From JAHDCE01 sp051275765 (GTDB lineage: Bacteria > Bacteroidota > Bacteroidia > Chitinophagales > Saprospiraceae): 5,021 bases of DNA. Both the position numbers and the translations under genes were made by a program. The stretch lies in contig JBNMOV010000385.1 of the NCBI GenBank assembly GCA_051275765.1, positions 1-5,021 on the forward strand, written 5' to 3'. The notes beneath the pieces were generated by a model that searched no databases, was not told the DNA's origin, and was given only the letters and a program-made list of their open reading frames with translations. This document shows, piece by piece, positions 1-5,021 of this stretch (position 1 is its first letter; each line of letters begins with the position of its first letter).

Positions 1-21
1 AGAAAGAAAGGTAAGAGATAA
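1..21 (+). other. Possible C-terminal tail of a gene running in from the left
   Basis: In frame 1 the window opens with codons for R-K-K-G-K-R followed by TAA at 19-21. A short basic tail like this is common at the C-terminus of cytoplasmic proteins, and the bidirectional terminator at 176-208 could also end a plus-strand transcript arriving from the left. Six codons cannot establish a gene, and open reading by chance over 18 bases is very likely. This is an inference from position only. Confidence 0.15.
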
Positions 22-175
22 CAATAATGCGAATTGATACGAGAATAACTTCATCTATGAATTTTTATTCCATAACGAGATTCTCTGTAAAAGGCACAAA
101 TGATTAAAGTTTCTGGTATTATATGGTGTTATGCTCTTTAACATGGAGTTTTCAACCCCACGCTTCCAAATAGCA
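22..175. other. Intergenic, no gene recognised
   Basis: This AT-rich stretch has stops in all frames. The longest ATG-started plus-strand reading near the edge (27-107, 26 codons) has no recognisable features. I see no tRNA-like cloverleaf, no repeat shared with the rest of the window and no good TAnnTTTG promoter box. It probably contains the end of a left-hand transcription unit, or only spacer. Confidence 0.5.
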
Positions 176-208
176 AAAAACCGTTGAAGTAAGTCTCCAA
201 CGGTTTTT
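176..208. terminator. Bidirectional intrinsic terminator downstream of the 133-aa gene
   Basis: AAAAACCGTTG (176-186) is exactly complementary to CAACGGTTTTT (198-208). The core stem is CCGTTG/CAACGG, and it extends inward past one mismatch (187/197) with two more pairs (188-196, 189-195), leaving a five-base loop. An A-run precedes the stem and a T-run follows it, so the RNA from either strand has a U-tract after the hairpin. On the minus strand it starts 27 bases after the stop of the unknown gene at 236. On the plus strand it would serve any gene entering from the left. Confidence 0.85.
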
Positions 209-235
209 ATATAAATTCGAATTTAATCAATCGAA

Positions 236-637
236 TTATAAATATTTCGTAATATTCCTTTCCATCAATATATCCTTCAATTCCTTTAAGATAGTATATT
301 GATGTGGCAATACTTTTTTGACTGCCTCTTTCATTGCTACATAATTACCTTCTTCTTTTTTAATGTGAAGAAATTTTCTCATTTTCTTCTCCATCTTATC
401 TTCCAAAGCAAATGCCTTATGCACCAATCCTCCCTTGGAAATATCCTCACCTCCTTCCAATTCGATCACATCTTCATTATCCGCAGCAGGAATACCTGTC
501 CTTGCCTCAAATTCATCACTACAACTGAATGCTGATTCTGGAAATTCCATTTGTTCTCCATTCTCCACCATTAATATTTCCAAATCCTCATTCTCGTTGT
601 ACCTATATAATACCATCCCCATTTTCTTATCAGCCAT
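236..637 (-). CDS. Conserved-looking hypothetical protein, 133 aa, faint Nudix-like N-terminus
   Basis: I do not recognise this protein with certainty. It starts at ATG 637-635 and ends in TAA at 238-236. It has no signal peptide and no membrane segment, so it is probably cytoplasmic. Residues 6-24 (MGMVLYRYNENEDLEILMV) look like two beta strands joined by an acidic turn, a pattern seen at the start of Nudix hydrolases. However, the catalytic Nudix box (GX5EX7REUXEEXGU) is absent: residues 25-65 are acidic and Gly/Glu-rich (LEGGEDISKGG at 60-70) instead. Residues 78-95 are strongly basic/charged (EDKMEKKMRKFLHIKKEE). The C-terminal third (99-133) should be helical, with a KKVLPHQ segment at 107-113. 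No Shine-Dalgarno motif precedes the ATG, as is usual in Bacteroidota. A candidate promoter lies about 110 bases upstream and a terminator directly downstream, which suggests a single-gene transcript. Possible roles are a degenerate Nudix-fold binding protein or an unrelated small regulator. I am sure it is a gene but not of its function. Confidence 0.8.
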   Translation of the reverse strand: MADKKMGMVLYRYNENEDLEILMVENGEQMEFPESAFSCSDEFEARTGIPAADNEDVIELEGGEDISKGGLVHKAFALEDKMEKKMRKFLHIKKEEGNYVAMKEAVKKVLPHQYTILKELKDILMERNITKYL

Positions 638-739
638 GATTTTCTATTTTATGAAGGTTCAAAAAATTGGTTAAGGTTTGACTCGAACTTCATTTATATT
701 TGTTAGAAATTTGATTTTTAATTAAATTATCAAATTTCC

Positions 740-756
740 ACTTTGTAACGCAAAGT
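740..756. promoter_or_regulatory. ACTTTG-N5-CAAAGT palindrome, candidate operator
   Basis: ACTTTG (740-745) and CAAAGT (751-756) are exact inverted repeats separated by TAACG. A further half-site, CAAAGT, lies at 774-779. The right arm coincides with the TTTG part of the candidate -7 box used on the minus strand, so a dimeric repressor bound here would block that promoter. The arrangement is seen directly; the operator role is inferred and no regulator is encoded in the window. Confidence 0.4.
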
Positions 757-777
757 TACATCTTTCTGTTATACAAA
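751..777 (-). promoter_or_regulatory. Candidate Bacteroidota-type promoter for the 133-aa gene
   Basis: Read on the minus strand, TAACTTTG (758-751) matches the Bacteroidota -7 consensus TAnnTTTG at all defined positions, and TTTG (777-774) lies upstream as a -33-like element. The gap between them is only 15 bases, shorter than the usual roughly 19. A second, weaker pair uses TTACTTTG (781-774) with a TTTG 19 bases further upstream. Either would give a leader of about 105-130 bases before the ATG at 637. No better box is found closer to the start. Confidence 0.45.
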
Positions 778-846
778 GTAAAGCCTTTTTACTCTTTTTT
801 CAAAAATATGTATTGTAAACGCCAGAATTCGCAAAATGTTCATGAT

Positions 847-1018
847 ATCAGTGACCAGTTTATAGTTATCAGTGAGCAGTATTTTGGTTTTGTTATCGCT
901 TCTAAGTTCAGAACGCTAAAATGGAACATATAGATTTTGTTTCACGTTCTAAATCCAGAAGCTACTGTAAACTGATAACTATAAACTGGTCACTGTAAAC
1001 GGTAATACTGATCACTGA
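847..1018. repeat. Heptad-phased inverted repeat forming a long nested hairpin
   Basis: The left half holds five units of a 7-base repeat with CAGT (or TAGT) at 849, 856, 863, 870 and 877. The right half holds the complementary ACTG-type units at 964, 971, 978, 985, 992 and 999, then at 1007 and 1014 after a one-base slip. Positions 849-873 pair perfectly with 971-995 (25 bp). Inside, CAGTA (877-881) pairs with TACTG (963-967), an 18-base imperfect stem joins 898-915 to 945-962, and AAAAT (918-922) pairs with ATTTT (934-938). There is no open reading frame of note and no U-run after the stem on the minus strand, so it is not a classical intrinsic terminator. Short intergenic heptanucleotide arrays are known from other bacteria, for example the STRR sequences of cyanobacteria. 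Whether this one is dispersed in its own genome cannot be seen here. Confidence 0.85.
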
Positions 1019-1518
1019 ATGCTCCCTCGCAATCCCAATTCTACTACATCTAAATCCTTGATCACTCCTTTTTCCAAGGTAAAACGTACGATCGTCTTTA
1101 TTTTATGAAAGCCATGTACTCCAGCAGCTCCAGGATTGATATGTAATAAACCTAGTTTTTTATCTGGTATGATCTTTAAGATATGTGAATGCCCACAGAT
1201 GTATAATCGAGGTGGATTTTCTTGTAATATTTCTCGTACTCTTTTGTTGTATCTGCCCGGATAACCACCAATATGCGTCATAAAAACATCCACTCCTTCA
1301 CAGTCGAACCTTAAATCTTTAGGATATTCTGCCCTCGCCTTATGATCATCAATATTTCCATAAACAGCTCTCAGTGGAGCTATTTTAACCAGCTTATCCA
1401 TCACGTCCAACGAACCAATATCGCCTGCATGCCATATTTCGTCCACTCCTTCAAAATACTTTGAAATAGAAGCATCATAATAACTATGCGTATCAGAAAT
1501 AAGACCTATTCTCTTCAT
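1012..1518 (-). CDS. YfcE/MJ0936-family metallophosphoesterase (phosphodiesterase)
   Basis: This predicted cytoplasmic, metal-dependent phosphoesterase of the compact Metallophos_2 type has 168 residues, close to the usual 155-185. All dinuclear-metal motifs are present in order: D9-T-H11, H30-A-G-D33, G54-N55-I-D57, T81-H82 followed by G84-G85, and G109-H110-S-H112, then the family's NPGAAG at 128-133. Family members hydrolyse phosphodiester bonds such as bis-p-nitrophenyl phosphate with Mn2+ or Ni2+; the physiological substrate is usually unknown, and it is unknown here. I chose ATG at 1518-1516 (MKRIGLISDTH), because the longer reading begins at a TTG (1524) and adds only two residues before the family's normal start. 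No Shine-Dalgarno motif is visible. It is divergent from secDF. The last Gln codon and the TGA stop lie inside the heptad repeat that follows, so the C-terminus may have been reshaped by that element. Confidence 0.93.
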   Translation of the reverse strand: MKRIGLISDTHSYYDASISKYFEGVDEIWHAGDIGSLDVMDKLVKIAPLRAVYGNIDDHKARAEYPKDLRFDCEGVDVFMTHIGGYPGRYNKRVREILQENPPRLYICGHSHILKIIPDKKLGLLHINPGAAGVHGFHKIKTIVRFTLEKGVIKDLDVVELGLRGSIQ

Positions 1519-1546
1519 TATCAATAATTAATACGATAAAAATATT

Positions 1547-1566
1547 TATAAATCATATGATTTATA
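1547..1566. repeat. 20-bp perfect palindrome upstream of the phosphoesterase gene
   Basis: TATAAATCATATGATTTATA reads identically on both strands. It lies 28 bases upstream of the ATG at 1518, in the leader or core promoter of the minus-strand gene. A perfect palindrome with no spacer fits a dimeric DNA-binding protein's operator better than a stable RNA hairpin, because RNA would lose the central bases to the loop. The role is inferred. Confidence 0.6.
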
Positions 1567-1586
1567 GCATGAACCTAAATGCTATA
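1563..1586. repeat. 8-bp inverted repeat abutting the palindrome
   Basis: TATAGCAT (1563-1570) and ATGCTATA (1579-1586) are exact inverted repeats around the eight-base spacer GAACCTAA. The left arm overlaps the last four bases (TATA) of the neighbouring 20-bp palindrome, so the two structures are mutually exclusive if they form as hairpins. There is no T-run in either direction, which argues against a terminator. Confidence 0.55.
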
Positions 1587-1793
1587 CATCCATAATCCTA
1601 CAAACTAATAAACCAAGTAAAACCATATACATATAAAATAGGCTACATATTCCAACAAAAGTAAGATAAAAAACGTATATTCGTGCCGCTTTTCGAAGAG
1701 CCGTAAACGTATCCGTTTGTTAAGGTACCAATAGGATGAAAATCCCATAGTTTTTCGAAAAAATACAACAAACTTAAATTTTAAAGTAAGCTA

Positions 1794-4751
1794 ATGCAAG
1801 GGAAAGGAATTATTAAAGCACTTTTCGCCGTATTGATCCTCGTTACACTGTATCAGGTATTATTATGGTTCCAGACAAGCAAGGTAGAAAAAGCAGGAGA
1901 ACAACTATGTAATGGGAGTACCAATACCAGTTGTTACTCTGAATATTTAGATTCTGTATCTAACACTACCGTTTTTCAAATCCCTAAAATCAGAAAATTC
2001 ACTTATTCTGATCTAAAGAGCCAACAAATCGGCTTGGGACTTGACCTTAAAGGTGGAATGAGTGCCACGCTACAGGTAGATCTACAAGAGCACATTCGTA
2101 AGGTTGCTGCTTTGGATAAAGGGGTAGACCCTATTTTCGACCAAGCATTGGCTAATACCCAAGCTAGAATGGCGAGTGTTCAGTCCGATTTCCTAACAGT
2201 GTTCGCTCAAGAGTGGGATGCTGTAGCAGGAGGTAGGAAATTAGCAGAAGTATTTAGTTTTAACGACAAGTACGCTGGCGAAATCACATTGAACTCCACT
2301 ACTGCTGAGGTAGTAGATGCACTACGTGAAGATACCAAGAATGTAGTCAAGCAGACTTACAATATGTTAGTACAGCGTATTGATAGATCTGGATTAATTC
2401 AGCCTAACCTTACTTTGGACGAAAGTCGTGATTTGATCATGGCAGAACTTCCAGGTGTAGAAAACCCTACTCGTGCTGAGGAAATGCTAACAGGTACTGC
2501 GAAATTAGAATTTTGGAAGACTTACGATGTAAGTACACTTTTCAAAGGACTTCAGGAATATAATGAAGAACTAAAGAAAGCAGAAAGGGATACTACTACG
2601 AGTGATAGCCTTTTTGCTTCACAACAAGGGCCTTTATTTAAAGTAGTCAGGCCAAGTGGCTATCCTGGTCCTGTTTTGGGATTAGTAGATAAAAACATGG
2701 TGGATTCAGCAATGGCTTATCTAACTTCTCCTAAGATCAAAAGATATATACCTGCTGACGCTGTCTTTAAAATCGGTCGTAAGACTATTGAAGATAAAGA
2801 TGGTAATTCTACACAGGATTATCAGATATACGTAATCAAAGCAGGGTATGATGGAGAAGCTCCAATAAAAGGAGATATCGTAAGAAGTGCAAGTGTACAA
2901 ACAGATCCACAGAGTGGAACTGGAGTAAGTGTACAAATGCAAGGAGAAGGTCCTACTAAGTGGTGTGAAATGACCACAGAGGCTTTCCAAAAGAAATCCA
3001 ATATTGCGATTGCTTTAGATGGTGAAGTTGTTTCGGCTCCTAGCGTAACTGATGGCCCTATATGTGGTGGTACTACATTCATTTCTGGTGGTTTCACTGT
3101 ACAAGAAGCAGGCGATTTAGCTGACATCTTAGAAATTGGTTCATTACCTGCCGCTCCAAAAATCATCCAAAAAGCAAGTGTTGGACCAACATTAGGTAAG
3201 GAAAATATCAAAACATCTGTAACAGCGATCATCGTTGGATTCATTTTGGTATTACTCTTCATGATCGCTTATTATAGTGGTTCTGGTATCGTTTCTATCC
3301 TAGCATTATTGGCTAATATCGTATTCATCTTCGCTGGTTTATCTAGCCAAGGAGCAATAATGACATTGCCAGGTATCGCAGGTATCGTATTAACGATTGG
3401 TATGGCAGTAGATGCCAACGTAATCATCTATGAGCGTATTCGTGAAGAACTCAGAAATGATAAATCACTCCTACTCGCTATTAAAGATGGTTTCAGACAT
3501 TCTTATTCTGCTATCATTGATGCCAACGTAACTACCCTATTGACAGCATTCGTATTAAGTTACTTCGGAATGGGTCCTGTAAAAGGATTCGCCATCGTAT
3601 TAATATGGGGTGTTATCATGTCTGTTATTACAGCAGTACTTCTAGGTCGTTTAATCATTGACTGGTGGACTATCGATAAGCAAAGGAATTTGTCCTTCTC
3701 TATGGGTTGGTCAGAGAAAATGTTTGCTAATCTTGATATAGATTGGATGGGTAAGCGTAAGTTTGCTTATGCTTTCTCTACGATTGTTATCGGAATGGGT
3801 ATCGTTTCTATGCTAACTGTAGGATTTGACTTAGGTGTCGATTTCGCAGGTGGACATAACTATACTGTAGAATTTCCAGTAGGAACAGATGTCGATACAG
3901 ATAAAATTAAGCAAGCATTAACTGCTCCATTTGATGGTAACGAACCTATTGTTAAGACATTTGATGGAACCAATAACCGTTTTGCCATTACTACTAAGTA
4001 TGGTACACTACTGGAAGGAGATAGTATCTCTGATAAAGTAATGGATAAATTGCATGCTGGTATCAATACACTAGCTGGTGGAAATGTAAATATAGACGCA
4101 TTTAAAGATCCAACAAGTGCAGGAGCAAGGATTATTACTTCTAACATCGTAAGCCCTACAATAGCAGATGATATTAAAAATAGTTCTATTAAGGCGACAT
4201 TAGCTGCCTTATTATTGATATTCCTATACATCTTTATCCGTTTCCGTAAATGGCAATTCTCATTAGGTGCGGTAGCAGCATTGTTCCACGATGTATTCTT
4301 CACATTAGGTATTTTCTCTATGGGTTGGAAACTAGGCTTATTCTCTATGGAGATAGACCAAGCATTCATCGCAGCCATATTGACGGTAGTAGGTTACTCT
4401 ATTAACGATACAGTGGTAGTATTTGACCGTATTCGTGAATATATCAATACTTACAGTGGTAAGACTAAGACAGAATTAATCAATGCAGCAGTAAGCAGTA
4501 CAGTTTCTCGTACAGTCATTACTTCATTGACTACCTTATTCGTAATCTTAATATTGTTTGTCTTCGGTTCTGGTAGTATCAAAGGATTTGCATTCGCCTT
4601 ATTGATAGGTGTAATCATTGGTACTTATTCTTCTATCTTTATCGCTACACCTATAGTTCACGATACTACATCTGAATTATTGGCTACAGAGAAAAAGAAG
4701 AACGAAGGTTCTACCTTAGCTCGTAAGAAAGCAATTAATGTAAGACCATAA
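1794..4751 (+). CDS. secDF: Fused protein translocase subunit SecDF
   Basis: This inner-membrane partner of SecYEG uses the proton gradient to pull exported proteins into the periplasm. SecD and SecF are joined in one 985-residue chain, as is usual in Bacteroidota (separate in E. coli; about 735 residues in Thermus and Bacillus fusions). TM1 is at about 6-26, followed by a long periplasmic domain (about 27-470) with LGLDLKGG at 81-88. SecD TM2-6 lie at about 474-620, with the AVDANVIIYERIREE signature (D540) and DANVTTLLTA at 576-585. The SecF half starts near 650, with TM7 about 657-676, LGVDFAGG at 680-687, a second periplasmic domain to about 795, then TM8-12. It includes YIFIRFRKW (812-820), FHD (831-833), GYSINDTVVVFDRIRE (867-882) and SRTVITSLTT (905-914, R906). 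D540, D872 and R906 appear to correspond to conserved proton-path residues described in Thermus SecDF (D340, D637, R671). The tail is basic and cytoplasmic. All four cysteines (39, 47, 391, 424) are in the first periplasmic domain. The ATG at 1794 gives the expected short start before TM1. It stands alone with its own terminator, and no yajC is adjacent. Confidence 0.97.
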   Translation: MQGKGIIKALFAVLILVTLYQVLLWFQTSKVEKAGEQLCNGSTNTSCYSEYLDSVSNTTVFQIPKIRKFTYSDLKSQQIGLGLDLKGGMSATLQVDLQEHIRKVAALDKGVDPIFDQALANTQARMASVQSDFLTVFAQEWDAVAGGRKLAEVFSFNDKYAGEITLNSTTAEVVDALREDTKNVVKQTYNMLVQRIDRSGLIQPNLTLDESRDLIMAELPGVENPTRAEEMLTGTAKLEFWKTYDVSTLFKGLQEYNEELKKAERDTTTSDSLFASQQGPLFKVVRPSGYPGPVLGLVDKNMVDSAMAYLTSPKIKRYIPADAVFKIGRKTIEDKDGNSTQDYQIYVIKAGYDGEAPIKGDIVRSASVQTDPQSGTGVSVQMQGEGPTKWCEMTTEAFQKKSNIAIALDGEVVSAPSVTDGPICGGTTFISGGFTVQEAGDLADILEIGSLPAAPKIIQKASVGPTLGKENIKTSVTAIIVGFILVLLFMIAYYSGSGIVSILALLANIVFIFAGLSSQGAIMTLPGIAGIVLTIGMAVDANVIIYERIREELRNDKSLLLAIKDGFRHSYSAIIDANVTTLLTAFVLSYFGMGPVKGFAIVLIWGVIMSVITAVLLGRLIIDWWTIDKQRNLSFSMGWSEKMFANLDIDWMGKRKFAYAFSTIVIGMGIVSMLTVGFDLGVDFAGGHNYTVEFPVGTDVDTDKIKQALTAPFDGNEPIVKTFDGTNNRFAITTKYGTLLEGDSISDKVMDKLHAGINTLAGGNVNIDAFKDPTSAGARIITSNIVSPTIADDIKNSSIKATLAALLLIFLYIFIRFRKWQFSLGAVAALFHDVFFTLGIFSMGWKLGLFSMEIDQAFIAAILTVVGYSINDTVVVFDRIREYINTYSGKTKTELINAAVSSTVSRTVITSLTTLFVILILFVFGSGSIKGFAFALLIGVIIGTYSSIFIATPIVHDTTSELLATEKKKNEGSTLARKKAINVRP

Positions 4752-4759
4752 ATAGATAT

Positions 4760-4792
4760 TAGGATTATTATCGATTTTTCTTAATCATCCTA
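4760..4792 (+). other. Weak imperfect hairpin after the secDF stop
   Basis: TAGGAT (4760-4765) pairs with ATCCTA (4787-4792), and after one mismatch ATTA (4767-4770) pairs with TAAT (4782-4785). It lies nine bases after the stop codon and has no proper T-run after it, so it may help protect the 3' end of the mRNA rather than terminate. It could also be chance in AT-rich DNA. Confidence 0.3.
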
Positions 4793-4832
4793 TATTTTAA
4801 TACGTGAAATGTATTTAAAATATATCTTTTCT

Positions 4833-4869
4833 AAAAACCCTTTTGTATCAGTGATACAAAAGGGTTTTT
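4833..4869 (+). terminator. Strong intrinsic terminator of secDF, symmetric
   Basis: A perfect 17-bp stem (4833-4849 with 4853-4869) closes on an AGT triloop. The stem runs AAAAACCCTTTTGTATC on the left, and a six-T run (4865-4870) follows the GC-containing part. It begins 81 bases after the secDF stop. An A-run precedes the stem, so it can also terminate minus-strand transcription entering from the right. Confidence 0.92.
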
Positions 4870-4870
4870 T

Positions 4871-4980
4871 AGTATTTTTACAGTACAATAAACTAATACT
4901 CACTTTTAATTATAATGTTAATTACACTGTAAAGTAAGTTGTTTAATATTTTGATGAGATTATTTTGGAATATGGCGAGG
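4871..4980. other. Intergenic, no gene recognised
   Basis: This AT-rich DNA lies after the terminator. No frame is open for a useful length: the ATG at 4972 reaches a TAG after eight codons. I see no convincing promoter box. It is probably the spacer before a gene or repeat lying beyond the right edge. Confidence 0.5.
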
Positions 4981-5021
4981 CATTTTTTGACAGCGTAGCC
5001 TTAGCTACGGTGGAGAAAAAT
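4981..5021. repeat. Hairpin repeat cut by the right window edge
   Basis: CGTAGC (4994-4999) pairs with GCTACG (5004-5009) around the CTTA loop. After a G/G mismatch, CA (4991-4992) pairs with TG (5011-5012). ATTTTT (4982-4987) then pairs with AAAAAT (5016-5021), ending exactly at the last base of the window. The arms are therefore probably longer than can be seen. The GC-rich tip differs from the surrounding AT-rich DNA. It may be a dispersed intergenic hairpin element; the window cannot show copy number. Confidence 0.55.

Larger units (their letters stand above)
1519..1793. other. Divergent spacer between phosphoesterase gene and secDF
   Basis: This 275-base AT-rich spacer must hold promoters for both neighbours. 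For secDF, the only fair -7 candidates on the plus strand are TAGTTTTT (1748-1755, one mismatch to TAnnTTTG, 38 bases before the ATG) and TATATTCG (1676-1683, one mismatch). Neither has a TTTG at the usual distance; the TTTG at 1716-1719 lies 28 bases from the first. For the minus strand I find only a weak TAGCATTT (1584-1577) with TTTG at 1604-1601. No coding frame or RNA gene is recognisable. Confidence 0.4.

Noticed and set aside
27..107. 26-codon plus-strand ORF near the left edge
   Set aside because: No promoter, motif or context supports it, and its length is expected by chance.
299..674. Two overlapping plus-strand open frames (299-535 and 435-674)
   Set aside because: They lie antisense to the 133-aa gene and have low-complexity Phe/Ser-rich translations with no promoter. 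The minus-strand frame has the plausible composition and flanking signals.
849..995. Intrinsic terminator of the phosphoesterase gene
   Set aside because: The stem is long and perfect, but there is no U-run after it on the minus strand and the loop is almost 100 bases, so it does not fit the standard form. A 3'-stabilising role remains possible.
847..1018. CRISPR array
   Set aside because: The 7-base units have no unique spacers between them and the two halves are inverted relative to each other, unlike CRISPR repeats.
1519..1524. TTG start adding two residues to the phosphoesterase
   Set aside because: The ATG at 1518 begins exactly where family members usually begin (MKRIGLISDTH), so the TTG extension is unnecessary.
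1716..1755. Full promoter for secDF using TTTG 1716-1719 and TAGTTTTT 1748-1755
   Set aside because: The spacing of 28 bases is well beyond the usual range and the -7 box has a mismatch. It is kept only as a note in the spacer entry.
2822..3262. 146-codon minus-strand open frame inside secDF
   Set aside because: It is opposite the most conserved part of the SecD periplasmic domain and TM2. It is explained as a shadow of that gene.
3860..4378. 172-codon minus-strand open frame inside secDF
   Set aside because: It is antisense to the conserved SecF domain. The translation has no recognisable family features and simply mirrors the codon pattern of secDF.
1..5021. A new multi-gene defence, mobile or secretion system
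   Set aside because: Only three complete genes are present: a housekeeping translocase, a common phosphoesterase and one small unknown protein. They do not share an operon or hallmark system genes.

Overview
This looks like an ordinary chromosomal segment of a Bacteroidota bacterium. The evidence is AT-rich DNA, a large fused SecDF (985 aa) of the type common in that phylum, no Shine-Dalgarno motif in front of any start, and a TAnnTTTG-type -7 box upstream of one gene. I cannot name the genus; the general feel is Cytophagia/Saprospiria-like, but that is only an impression.

Layout, left to right. Positions 1-175 hold no convincing gene; only a six-residue possible protein tail (RKKGKR, stop at 19-21) touches the left edge. 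A symmetric, bidirectional terminator lies at 176-208. A 133-aa protein of unknown function is encoded on the minus strand (236-637). Its N-terminus faintly recalls a Nudix fold but has no Nudix box. Its promoter region (740-781) has a TAACTTTG box overlapped by an ACTTTG/CAAAGT palindrome. Next (847-1018) comes a striking repeat built on a 7-bp period whose two halves form a 25-bp perfect stem, with further nested stems inside. It runs into the 3' end of the next gene. That gene, on the minus strand at 1012-1518, encodes a compact YfcE/MJ0936-type metallophosphoesterase. The divergent spacer 1519-1793 carries a 20-bp perfect palindrome and an adjacent inverted repeat. Then secDF (1794-4751, plus strand) fills most of the window, followed by a strong bidirectional terminator (4833-4869). 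The last 120 bases contain no gene, but end inside a hairpin cut by the window edge.

The three genes are not an obvious functional unit. SecDF is the proton-driven accessory motor of Sec translocation. It appears monocistronic and is transcribed away from the phosphoesterase. The phosphoesterase and the small unknown gene share an orientation but are separated by 374 bp with a large repeat and an apparent promoter, so they are probably transcribed separately. I found no mobile element with a transposase, no CRISPR array, no tRNA or rRNA, and no convincing new multi-gene system. The most interesting material is in the intergenic DNA: the heptad-phased hairpin repeat, the palindromes near starts and promoters, and the truncated hairpin at the right edge.
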